Assembly (NCBI GenBank): GCA_036785705.1
Contig: JAWUZG010000056.1
Coordinates: 14,986,001 to 15,050,000, forward strand
Origin: Acanthornis magna
Lineage: Eukaryota; Chordata; Aves; Passeriformes; Acanthizidae
Direction of reading: 5' to 3'
DNA length: 64,000 bases
The position numbers were made by a program, and so were the translations under genes. Of the stretch, positions 50,401 through 62,335 are shown piece after piece. The notes under the pieces are model-generated. The model saw nothing but the letters and a program-made list of their open reading frames with translations, had not been told where the DNA came from and ran no database searches. Within the stretch, counting starts at the first letter, position 1. Each line of letters opens with the position of its first letter.

Positions 50401-52289
50401 GAAAATGTTGCTTGAGATCGAATTCAAATCATAAGGGAAGTAAATTTGGGGGATTATCAACTTTATCAAAAAAGAAGCCTGATTTTGAGATTATGAAAGA
50501 AACTTAAATAGTTTTTGTAAACAATCCACGGGCTGCTTTACACAGAGCATTTTTTAAATCTTTAGTATAAGTATGTGAGAAGGCATGAAAATTTTAGGCT
50601 ATTTGGGATATAATAATTATATTATTATGTAATAATAAGCAACAAACAGAAATAGTGTTTCATGGGGTTGTTGGTTCTTGTCAGAGTTGAAGCGCGTATT
50701 GAACATGGTTTTTCAGAAAAGAGGGCTGCAGCTTTAATAGCTGTGTCCTCAATTATAAAGATTTCTGGGGATGTTTTGAGGGGAGAAAAGATCACAGATG
50801 TCACCAGAACTGAACAAAAGAAATTCCCTTTCAGAGAGTATAAAATTCCCCTCCAGTCTCTGTCCTATTTTGAGCCTTTAAGAAGTAGTATTTGAGCCCA
50901 TGGGGAGAGGCTGCTTGCTAACTTGTAATTTCATATGATTTGAAATGTGGCACCTGCTGGCCTCCTGTGTGGGATCACTTAGGAGAAGCAGCAACTATCT
51001 GTAAGGCTGGGTTGTCTAGCCGGTTATCTTGAGCTAAAAATCCCTTTTCGCATTTGTCTTCCATAGCATCGCAGAGGCAGGGGGTTATTTCAGTACTGGC
51101 TGCCGATATGTAGATGTAATTTTGGTAAATCTGCTCTTTACTTTGGGGAAGTCAAAGTTCCTGCAGCACCTTATTCGACTAAAGCAAGTGTTAGAGATAA
51201 GTACGAGATCATAACATTATCTGCTCAGCTCTGTGGAGCGGTGGGCTAAGGTAAGGAGGATGCAAAACAAGTTATCAAATCAGACAAAGGGACCTAATTA
51301 AAACATGATTGCTGAGGTCTACGAAAAATACAATTAAGTTGTAAGCTAAAGAAAATGAGGTGGCAAAGTTAATGTATTTGCCATTTATCTCGTGAGATCT
51401 CAGTTCAAAGACTCACTTGCAAATCCTACAGGATCAGCTCTTTCAGAACCTACAGCAGTCCGATAGATTTAAAATTAGATTGGACTCATGCAAAGATATA
51501 ATGTGTGAATGTAACAAAGCCTCTCTGAAAATAAAAATAGCAGGCTGGCTGGCTGTCAGTGCCGAGCATCCTCCCAGGATGCAGCATTCAGTGTTGCCTC
51601 ACGTAGACAGAGTAAAATTGAAACAAGGAGATCCAGAAAATCCAGGTGCAAAACACACTTTAAGTTATTCAGGTGAAATTCTGGCATCGGAGTCTAAACA
51701 TCCTAACTCTGTGCAAAAGTACTCCAGTTCTTTGATAATGCCCCCAGTTTAAGTAGCCAAAAGATCAGCATTGTAGTTGATTTAATTATGTTAGTTAGCT
51801 TTTCTGTAGCCCAGGTGTATTATCCTATTTCATCAGTATCTTCAAGATTAATTAATATTTTTCTTTCATTTGAAAAAAAAATTATTGCTGAATTGTAGAT
51901 CAAGAAGGGAGATTGTAGTCATGGAAGAAAAAGAGTGGGATCTAAGTCTCTCAGTCCAAAATTCATGTCTGTCACCATTTCCTATGTGCCAAGACCTTTG
52001 TGTCCCTTGAGTTCCCAACTGAGAAAAATGAGGGTGTGATTGAGCCGTGTTATCTGGATGTTTGAGCTGCGGACAAAAGCATCTTAGTCTGCTTTGTTTT
52101 TCAAGCAGTGTCAAACCCAACAGTTGTTTCAGCCATCTCCTGGCATATTTCTGTGGCTCGGCTGAGGCTGGTTTGGGCTTACGGCTGGAAAGACACAGGG
52201 TGACACTTGTCACCTACTGAATGATGGTGTCCAACAGCTCACAGCGCCCATGGGCTGGGGATAGGTGTTTGCCAATTAATGTATATCAC

Positions 52290-52335
52290 TTTTTCTGTGA
52301 TTTTGGTGATTTTTTGTGATTTCTGTGATTCTGTG
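52290..52335. repeat. Degenerate TGTGATTT simple repeat
   Basis: Four to five imperfect units of the type CTGTGATTTT, GGTGATTTT, TTGTGATTT, CTGTGATT and CTGTG. The unit is close to the GATTCTGT repeats that end some CR1 copies, but the AGGTCCCTTCCAACC box that should precede it is absent, so I call it a simple repeat. Confidence 0.65.
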
Positions 52336-55300
52336 TCCTGGTGAGAAACTGGCCAGAACATAAGTCAAGGCAGAAAATATTTCTTTCAAGTGAAGAAGGC
52401 CCCCTTCCCCCTCTCAAAGATCGGCCATATTCCAGTTCTTTTATTTTATTCTTCCTATTATTTTTTGACAGTCTGTGTATGGAGATATTTCTTGCCAAGA
52501 TGAAAGTCACTCTCTCGTGCTTGCAGTGTTCTGTCAGTTCTTTTTAAGGAGTTAAGTGCACTGTGAGTTAGTAGGAACAATGAACCTCACTTGTTCTTGC
52601 AGCTGTCTGTAAAAACTTACTTAACATTGTTTTGTGGAACAAAATTAGAAGTTTTTAATTACCTTCCCCAATTTGTTGGCACCATGGCTAGGCACAGTAT
52701 TTAAGGCAATATGTCGTGAATATGTGAAAATGAACAAGTAATCCCCAGATATCTTGGTATTACCTGAGCCTTCTTACTGTACTAGCAGAATTGGTTGTAG
52801 TTTAAAAAAATATATGTCTGCCAAACCTCATGTGGGGCAGAGGTGAGAGAACCACGGACTGCAGTGTGGTGTCCTACTTTCCCACTCCTCCAGCTCATGT
52901 TTCAGTGAAAAGTAAGATTTGCATTCTTCTGACCAGCACCATGCAGCTCCGGTGGGGAATCCATCCCCTACCCCTGCACAACCTCCATTCTGATGCATTC
53001 AAACCTAAAAGGGAAATTTTCCTCGTGAGTGACCTTGCACTTTTCCTCCTGTTGCCTAGAGGAGAGCGAGATCAGTGAGCCATGCTGCATGACACACACC
53101 ACACTCCTGTTCCTCGCTGCCCCTGCGCCCCAGTCGCTGCAGATTGTAGCACCACATGTCCATAATCAGAGATAAAAATAAATCCAGAGCTGGGAGGTGA
53201 GTAGTCTCCTTCTGCTGCCTTCAGATAGCCCCATCTCGAGATGCTGAACAAGCAGGGGGAAAGTGCATCAGGCATCTGCTGAAGTTGGGAGATTGGTATT
53301 TCAGCAAGGCTGTTGGCTTGGAATTCTAGTGGATACTTGTTATTCCTGCAATTTACTATGCTTGTTGTGCATGAAATATATGAAAACAAAGCACCGTGTT
53401 ATTACAGCTCGAGAGAAAAGCTGTGTGTTGAGCAAGGAAAAGCACTGAACTGCTCAAGGAAGGGCAAGAGGCGAAAGCAGGGCTATGTTCTGTTGCTTCC
53501 TTTGAGGAGAGCTGAAGGCAAAGGGGAGATTTAGGGGCTGCTCCTTGTGGCACAAAATCATCCCTGACTGATTGTAGGACAGAGGCATGTGAGTGTCAAA
53601 CAGGTACCGAGGATCCACAAAGGTGTCCCCTGACCTGTGTGCCTGCTGGATCCACATGGCATCACTGTGACTTTGTCATGCTAAACACATCATAAGTCAT
53701 GAAAACCTCGTGAAAATGAAAGAGGGAAAAGTCACTGGCAAGTTTTGAAGTAATCAAATGACCCCTGCAGACCTGGATCGCTCTAATCTAATTTTCTTAA
53801 GGTCTTAAGGGTGACTTATGCACCTTCTATTTAGGCAGTACCTAACCCTTACCTCTCAGAACCCTTGTGGTCACTGGGGCCTTTAGGAATCTCTCACGAA
53901 ATCGCTGTGCTAGGGTCAGGCTGTCTTGTCCCCAGTTAAACTCGTGGTGCTGCCACAACATGCTGGTCATTGGTCTGCAGCCATGTCTTCCATGGGTTTA
54001 ATCCTGTGTTGTGCCTGTCTTCTAGTTAGGGAAGATTGTGGATTGTTGTTCGGTTTGTTTCTTAAATAAATCTAGGAGTAATTTTTCTTGCTCCTCCTCA
54101 GCATTTGCTGCTTTTTGGTTTTAATTTATCATAAGGCTGTGAATCGGATCAAATGCACAATGCACAGCTGTGTGGCAAAAGGAAGCAATGGGCTTTACTC
54201 TCTGTGTAGACCCTCTGTATCTCCCTGTAAACCAAAAAGCTGTCTCGAGTGACGCCTCCTTGATCTTCAAACACATCCCTAAAGCTATTAGCCAGGCTGA
54301 ATTACTTCTTAACTTGCAGTATATGTTATCTAAACAGGCCATTTCTGAGCTAGCATACATTAAAACCCCTCTCCACCCGCCTTGGCTGCACCAAACTGGC
54401 CGTTTTTCAGGTTCAGATCAGATCCCATCAATCTCCCCTCAGAAGGTACCCCCAGCTCCCTTTCCCTGGTGCCCTGCAGCTGCAGGGAGCTCAGGTGGCG
54501 AGCTGTCAGCACAGCCCAGCTGCTGCTCGCTGGAAATCCACACTGCTCCCAGCTCCACCATTAGTTGTGCCCTGCAGAGCTGTGGCTTTGCTCTCCCAGG
54601 GCAGCCCAGAGCCAACCGTGATCCTCCAGCTCCAAAGGGCTGCAGGCTCTGGTGTAACTAATAGGGAGCTCTGGGGGCCATGGGAGATTTGAAGGCACAG
54701 ACACAGCCCCGGGCCCGAGCCAGTGGTCTGTCACTACTGCTCCTCCTCATCCTGCCAAGATGAAGGATTCTGCAAGCGTGGCTGAGCAGAGCCCTGCGTC
54801 GGAGCTGGGGCTGCAGTGGAGACGGTGGCAAAAAGGTGGCTAAGGATAAAATGTGTGTCAGGGACAAGGGAGAGAAAGGACACATGGAGAGTGACCTTGA
54901 AAACAGCCCTCGTGTGCAGGGGATGGGGAAGGACCAAGGAAGGGACAACAAGCAGTTTTGCTGCCCAAGACTGCCCAGAAATGCACAGTGTCTCCTCTGT
55001 GTGACACAGAAAATGACAGCAGTGCTGAAGTGTTCAGGTAACACCTGTTTAGTTTCCCTAAGAAGGCCCAGCGTCGCAAAATCTGGGAAACACGACACCA
55101 GAAAGTTTTTCAACAAGAGTATTTTTGCACAGTTGTACAGAGCAGCCTTTGCTCAGCTTTGAACAGTCCTGTGGTAACCATCTTTGTGAGCATCCTCTGA
55201 AGCACTGAACACTGCCAGACCAAGCTAGTTAGAATAGTGAGAATAACTCTTTGTTTTGATGTTTCTTCCTTAGGTGTTTGTAAAACTGATCCCATCATCT

Positions 55301-58300
55301 GTTCAGAATGGGTACTGTAAAATGGTATCTTGTAATAAAATGATTAACAAACAGATAAATTAATATTTAGAGCTCATAGACCAATTTAATATGAATATTC
55401 TACTATCATGAAAGTGTTCTCTGGGGCCTGTTTGCCAATTGATTGTACCTCTGTGTCCTCTGGATAAGAAAAAATGATAGGTTTTGGGTAGTGATATTTA
55501 TATTTTGAATGTGAATGTTACATTTCTTCTTAATTTGTCAAAACAGGAAAGAAAAGTCTAAGTAACCTTTCACTATAGTAATAAATTTTGCTGCTGTTGT
55601 AAGTAATATAATTATGGTTTAATTATCCACACATGCGTTCAGTGCTTCACTGTATTTACACATAGAGTTCACTTTGCTCATGGTAGTTATGGACTAGTTT
55701 AAAACTACCACTCAGTAGATTTAGTGTTGATTAACACTGATGTAACTGAATAGAATCACACTTTTGTAATAGATTTAGTTCAGCAAATTCACTTGCTTTT
55801 GAAAACCCTTTCAAAGGTCTGCTTATGTGGAGTGATTTTCACTGATTTTTATCTGAAGTCTGATTTGAAATCTGTGTATCCCTTCTTCATCCCTCTCTCT
55901 CATCTCCCCACCCCTCTTTCTCCGCCTTCTGCTATTTGCAAACTGGTACCTGTGACCAGCTCTGACTCTGCAGGAGTCAAAAATTAGTCAGAACTTCCGA
56001 GTTCTTGCTCTTCTCTCTTCTCGAGTAACTTTTCCCCCGGCAGAAAGTTGATTTCATTGTTGCATAGGAACCTTCTGTTCAAACAGAAGGACGTCAGCTC
56101 CGCATTTTTTCACTTCTCCCTAATCGTTAGTCTGAGTTACAGATGCAAGTGGTTTGTGTGCCAAGGAAAAGGGACTAATTCAGTCCCTGCTATTTCATGC
56201 TCTTCTCGCACACCACTGTGTCCCTTATGGTCCTGTGGTAATCCCTACAAACTAGAAAACCTCACCAGCTGAGGTTAGGTAAATCCCTGCGAAGGGAAGG
56301 TGGAGAAGGACTTGGATAATGCTGGAATGAGCAGAGGTCAGGCAGACTGAAAGCAATACCACCATGGGCAGCGTGAACTAAACTGGGAAGTTAAAATATG
56401 CTTTCATATGCAACCTGTTACTTGTCAGAGTGGAAAATGTTCTGCCTGTGTTCCATTACCAATGTCATTGACAAATGGTGAATATATATGGGAGAATGGA
56501 TAGATGCATCTTCAGACATCAATTGCACACTTCAGATATTTGTTGGGTGTAAAATATTAATTCAGGCCCCAGAAGATAAAAATAATACATGAAACCTTGT
56601 CAAAATCATTTGATGGCAAGACTTTCTTTCCAGTCTTTGACTAATGAGCCTCAGGGGGTGAAAGCATCACATTAGTGAAGGTAATCCCTGGTTCTAGATA
56701 GTTCTTTTCCTGCTGTAAACCTGTCCATCTGTCTGCTGAGGACAGTGATATTTGACGTGACTTCTCAAAACCTGCACCTACTAAGAGAAGACATTTATGT
56801 AAATGGATCTTTTAATACAAGAATAACTTTTAATTTCTCTCTTTCATTATTAAATCATAAATGATGAGACTCTTTAAGTGAAAGATAAATTTATAACACT
56901 ACCCTGTTGAATTAGAGAGAAAATTAGGTTTTGTGTTAAGGAATTTTGAAGGGGTTTGGTATTTTTTTACATTGGTGGACAAGTTTTGCCTCTGACAAGG
57001 ATCTTGAGATTGGATAAGTCACAGGATGCTGCAGGATTTATTTTATGGTCCAAATTCTTACCCAGGCCCTGGTCAATCTGAGTACCAGTACAGAGGAAAT
57101 AAACCAGAAGGGCTGTATTCCTCACCTGCTTCCCAATGTAGCTCTTCCTTGGAAGCCTCTATACACTTTTTAAAACTGTAAGTTTAAAGTTAACTTTGTT
57201 AAAGTTGGCTAAATTTTCAACGATAGTGACCTTTATGAAACGCTGTATGTCCCCCAAACTTCCCTAGTTTTTGTGTGTTATTCCAGAAGCCCCTAAACAT
57301 GACAAACTAAAAAATCCAAACCAAACAAAAAACTCTGTCTTTGCTTGATAAGCATATCAGTCACCTGCTTGCAGACTGCTGTAATGGATTGCCTCTTCAA
57401 ACTATGCATTTTACCTCCTCTTAATGCTCCCTCATGGGCTTGGGCTCAGTGCTCAAGCAGGGGACAAGAAGGAAGTGTGGTTTATGTTCATAGTGATGCT
57501 TTTTCTTTGCACAAAGTTTGCCAGGGCAGCTCTCAGATTTGCAGTTGTTCAGTGCAGTGAGTTCTGGGCTGCGTTTGTCTTATATTTGGATTTGATCCAC
57601 TGAGAGGCAAAGGGTCTCACCCCTTAAGTAGCAGGATATGACTGTCCTTGTGAGCTCAAGGCTTTGTAGGATTAGACAGCACCTGCATAAAGATCCTCTG
57701 GTCTGTGACCTGTGGTCCCAGGCACCACTGCAATGCACATAATAATACCAGTTCAGTGAAAGTGCTTGAAGATGATTATATTTTTTTCCCCTGACTAAAG
57801 CCCCTCAATTAGGAGGTAAGTCATTTCTGCTGAAATAAATGCTAAATGGCTTGACTTCACATTTTGTAGTTGGTATGTGTTGAAGTCCAGAGGAGACCTA
57901 TTTCTGTGCAGAATATGTCAGTTTCCCAATAATGATCTCCTGAAAGTCTCCATTTATACAGGAAAATTATTTTACTGCTTTTAAAGGAAGCTGTTGCATT
58001 TATGGATTCTGGCAACTTAAATCCACCATTAATGGGAGAGAAGAAGCAATAGTCAGATTAATACACTTTTTCCTCTGTGCATTATGCTGTTTACCTAATC
58101 ACAAGTTCATGGAGGAAGATAATTCAGAAGAAAATGTATCACATGAATTTTGGATGACAGCCTGACTTCCCATAACTGGCTAACTAACATTAACTCTGAA
58201 ATTGTATTTCTTGATGGGAAAAGTCTGAAAAAAAGAGTACGCATGATAAAGGCATTGCTTGTTATAGTCTAACAAATACCTTTCTCAAGATCCTGGCGGG

Positions 58301-60272
58301 GTAATCACAGGCATTTGGCAATAATGGTGTGAGGCTGGAAGGGGCAACGTGCCCCAGCTCTGTGGCTGCTGCTCAGTGACACATCCTCAATTCTGCTTCC
58401 TGCTAAAGGTGTGAGCGGACCACAGCCATCCCATGGAACATTACATGGGATAAACCTTTGCTTGTGGGAAGGGCTCCACTGACTTGTCAAACTTGACTTG
58501 TGCTCTTATAAAAAATAGCTTCAGGACTGTGGTGATGTTTGCAAGAGACATCACCTCCTAGTTGCCCAAGTTTCACTTTTCCTATTTAAAGATCATTCCT
58601 TCCTTTCCTCCCTGAAATATCACCTTAATTGTTTCCTAAAACAATTTAAAATTGTGCCATTTGGACCACTGACTGTTGCCTCATGTTTGGATATCAGGGA
58701 ACTGTCTCAGTATATTTGGATTCACTTGATTTTCCTTGATACTTACCCAGAAACTGTTAATGCTATGGCTAAAGGGGAGTGCACAAAGGACTGAAAAGGT
58801 CTCTAAGGACCCTTTTGACAAACTCAAGTGAGAGTGGGTTGCACCCAACGCTTTGATCCTCAAAACAAATGGTTGATGAGAAATAGTTTCTGTGCACAGG
58901 TGAATTCTTCTTGCCTAATAAACCAGCCTTCCCTATGCTTGTGTGTACGTGTGAGTGCAGTGTTGTTTAAACATAATCTAAAATATGATAAGCAGTGAAT
59001 AAATTAAGAATCTGTTTGTTAAACTATGCATATATTTAAACACAAAACTAAGTTGTGTATATTTTGTTGAGATTAAATATGGAAATGTTTTTATCAAGTA
59101 GGCATAGGCTCCTCCATTCCCCCACTCCCGCTCAGTGCAGTCTTTCTAATGCTGGTTTTTTTCATTTCTTTTTGCCCTTCATTGACATTTCCTTCAGAAA
59201 AAACATGGATACTTGTCCATGCCTCTGCTCCTTGTCATGCACCTTCATTTCTGGGTTCTGTTCAGCTTCTTACCTATAGCCCCAGGCATTGCTGTCTGCT
59301 CAATAGCTTCCAACCCCTGTAAAGAAGAAACAAGATGACGTATTACTTTTTAAACATAAACCACACATGACTAAGACCCAATAATTCACTCGCTCCTGCT
59401 AGGATGCTGAATGATTAAGTCTGACATCAGTCAGTGCCAGTAGTGTATTTTTGATAAACCATAGTTGTCTGCTGCATACTCCAACATCTGTATTTTTCAC
59501 ACCAGAGGCATCTGTCTTGTTCAAGAAAATGAGAGACATGGAGCACACTGCTCGTGCAAGTAGTAAAACTGATAGAAACTGTACCAGTTATCATTCTCCA
59601 TAGAGCTCCTTTCCTAAGTGATAGCAAATGACATATTTGGACCACTTTTTATAGAAACCATTTCAGGGAACATACTTTTGTGACCTACTGTGAAACTTGT
59701 GGAGATCCATCTTCAGATCCAACAGCATCTACAAGTGGCAAAAAAAAATTTAAAAAAAAATAAAAGAGCCCAGGAATTAATTAAGCTTGTCACTACTATA
59801 TATCATTAGATAAAGATTTTCCTCTTCACACACTGATATATTTAAATATCTTTAGAAATTTAATCTACTGAAGGAGGTCTCAGAAGTCCATGTTCCTTGG
59901 AAACTGCAAACATGGATTTATTGTGTGGCATATATTGTTTATACTGTAAATAATTATGAAAAAAAAAGTAAATTTGACCCTGGCTCTTTATGAGTGATGC
60001 AGGAAGAACTGCAATTATTTATTTCAGAAATGAAGTTGGGCTGATATTCTTTGTGAAAATCATCATTCCAATCATGCTGATTTTGTTCACATTTTCTGTC
60101 TCCATATCATAAGTCATGGATCACAGATCACTGAAGTTTTATTGATTTTTATGTCTGCAAGCACAAAGTAACTATAGTCAGAAGGCAGGTATCTCTTTCT
60201 CTCAATATCCTTCATGTGCACACTAGCATTATCTTTTTATCAAACAACCTCATTGCTATTTCATATTTATTT

Positions 60273-60288
60273 AAAAAAAAAAAAAAAA
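60273..60288. repeat. A16 homopolymer run
   Basis: Sixteen consecutive A preceded by TATTTATTT. Low-complexity sequence. Confidence 0.85.
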
Positions 60289-60959
60289 GAAGTCAGTATT
60301 TAATATTCCTAATCCATCTTAATTTAAAACAGACTTCCAAATTTGACCTCCTGGAACAAAGGTGAGAAAGAAGAGGTGCTAACGTGATGCTTTCGTGTTA
60401 GCAAAACCAGAACGGCAGCAAAAAGGATCCATTTCTTATATTAAAATTAAAAATCATAAAGTCATAATGCTGTGACTTAGCAGTGTTTACCTCTGGCAGT
60501 GCATTTGCAGCTGGTATTTAGCAGCGTCAGCACTCTGTCTCCAAAGGAGATTGTGGAAAGCAGTCTTTTTCAGGTTTTTCTGGGAAGGAAATGTTTGACT
60601 TTGATCACAGTTAAAATGATGGCACAGTCGGTAGACGAAATATTGCAGATAGTTAGAAAAGGCAACTGCTTTGGAGTATGTCCTTTAAACTCTAATGGAT
60701 CAGTTAATTCTCCAGAATATTTACTGGGAGAAGTCCTAAAAGGGTTAAGAAGCTGCTATAAGAAAGGCTAAAAATGATAGACTGGAAGAAAAAGAGGTAG
60801 TAAAAATTGAAGGATATAAAAAAGCAGAGGAATGTGGCTGGGGAATAATAAAATAAGAGAGAGAAGTTAAACCAGTGACCCTTGTCGGCAGTGAAAAGCG
60901 GGAGATTAGAAAATGTTTCATGCTAATTTCCATGGAGATTTCTTTAATTTATCGAAAAT

Positions 60960-61440
60960 TACTTTCTTCTGCTTTGATTTGTCCAAGTGCCTGCCCCCTC
61001 GCAGCTTTTTCGGGGTGGTCCTACCCGTCACGCCATGCTGAATATGGGCCTCGTTTGCCCCCACACTGGGCCAAAGCGTCGTGAGATTACTGAAGCGTCT
61101 CTGACGTCTCTATCAGCCTGTGCCACCACAATGCCCTATTCCCTTTTTTTCTCTTTCTCTCCCGCTCTCGCCTCTCCCCTCCGTAGCAGAGTCTTAGGAT
61201 TCCTGTCACATGATGGCTTCATCGGGGGCCCCTTGCTGAAGCGTTTTCACTTTTCTCCTGATCCGTTCAGCTTGGTTCTCTCTGCTGCCTGGCATATCAA
61301 AGGAGATTTGTGGGTCATTGAGCCATGGACGCAGAATATAAAGTTATCAGCCTGCCTGGCAGCATCAAAACAACAGTCCCGCCCCCACCCCAGCCATCAT
61401 TTACCATCTTCATCCTTCAAGTGGCAGGAAATTGTTAGTC
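60960..61440. promoter_or_regulatory. CpG-enriched candidate regulatory block
   Basis: About 17 CpGs lie between 61000 and 61385, for example CCCGTCACGCC, AAGCGTCGTGAG, CTCTGACGTCTC (a CRE-like TGACGTC), CCCGCTCTCG and GGACGCAG. Most of the rest of the window is CpG-poor. Part of the block is a pyrimidine-rich stretch (61138-61188). A 163-codon plus-strand frame spans it (60987-61478) but resembles no protein and is explained by local GC. Retained CpG suggests selection or lack of methylation. Confidence 0.4.
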
Positions 61441-62265
61441 TCTCTTACAAATGTATATTGAAGGCATTTAATTTCTAAAGGATAATCAGGATGTAGAGGT
61501 ACCAGCTAAAAGACCTTAAATATTACATCTCCTAATAGGGCACTTCGGATTATAGCATGATGTAGTAAGATGAAGAAGCTGCTTATAATTCCAATTTTAA
61601 AGACACAGGCTAATATTAATGACAAGCTGGTATTTTTGCAGAATAATAAAGTAATTTGACTAACAACTCCAACCTTGTCACAGATAATAAATGGATATAT
61701 TTGATTACAAGCATTCTGGGCCAGTAGAAATTGATATCACTTCCTCAGTCTAGCCTAGCTGAGGATTCGATCCAGACTATTTATTTGGGGATTCAAAGAA
61801 AGATTCATTACAGTAATGTTTCTAAATGTGGCCATTAGTACCATTTGAATCATCCCTGTCCAGTTCCTTTCTGAGCACTGGAGCTATTTAGCTCTCAAGT
61901 GAGTGATCCTAGCAGAAATGCCAAGACTGAGTGTGGATCATACTGAATATCCAAAAGGATACAGGGAAAGATGGCACTCAGTGCCTGCAAGAGGTGAGGA
62001 GTTCAGGGTTAGAAATATCTGTCTGGTAATGCCCATTGTAACTCAGTTAGAAATGGTTTGTTTGACGTGGTTTGGAACCATCGTGGGGGCTCTGAGCACC
62101 TTTTAAAAAGTCCTCATTAGTCCCTTCAAAATCAGTCTTTAAACCGTGGCCTGAAATGTCTCCCTCAGCTCCCTCTGGACAATGAACTTGCATATTAAAG
62201 AGCTTTTTTATCCTGTGGCCAAGGCTGCCCTGCGAGCTGGGGGCTCTGCCCTCACAGTGTCTCAC
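61441..62265. other. Non-coding stretch, no gene seen
   Basis: Single-copy AT-rich DNA; short open frames only. Confidence 0.5.
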
Positions 62266-62335
62266 TGGATGGATGGGGGGATGGATGGAGGGATGGATGG
62301 ATGGATGGATGGATGGATGGAGGGATGGATGGATG
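62266..62335. repeat. TGGA tetranucleotide array
   Basis: About 17 TGGA/GGAT units with a few interruptions (GGGGGGA near 62275, GGAGGGA near 62287 and 62320). It translates as runs of MDG/WMDG on the plus strand and HPSI on the minus strand, which are repeat artefacts and not protein. Likely length-polymorphic. Confidence 0.92.

Larger units (their letters stand above)
47501..60959. other. Long non-coding stretch, no gene seen
   Basis: No supported gene. The segment 47780-48540 is more GC-rich, which lengthens chance open frames on both strands (up to 173 codons) but gives no recognisable protein. The same holds for 54170-55160. Simple repeats lie at 49355-49388, 50382-50400, 52290-52335 and 60273-60288. 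The block 50990-51400 retains CpGs and looks single-copy. AAAGTTAACTTT at 57186-57197 is a 12 bp palindrome. Confidence 0.5.

Noticed and set aside
52290..52335. CR1 3' end with GATTCTGT units
   Set aside because: The repeat units are similar, but the diagnostic GGTCCCTTCCAACC box is missing upstream. Kept as a simple repeat.
54170..54661. 163-codon plus-strand open frame
   Set aside because: Overlapping frames on both strands, no recognisable domain and no convincing splice sites; GC-driven chance frame.
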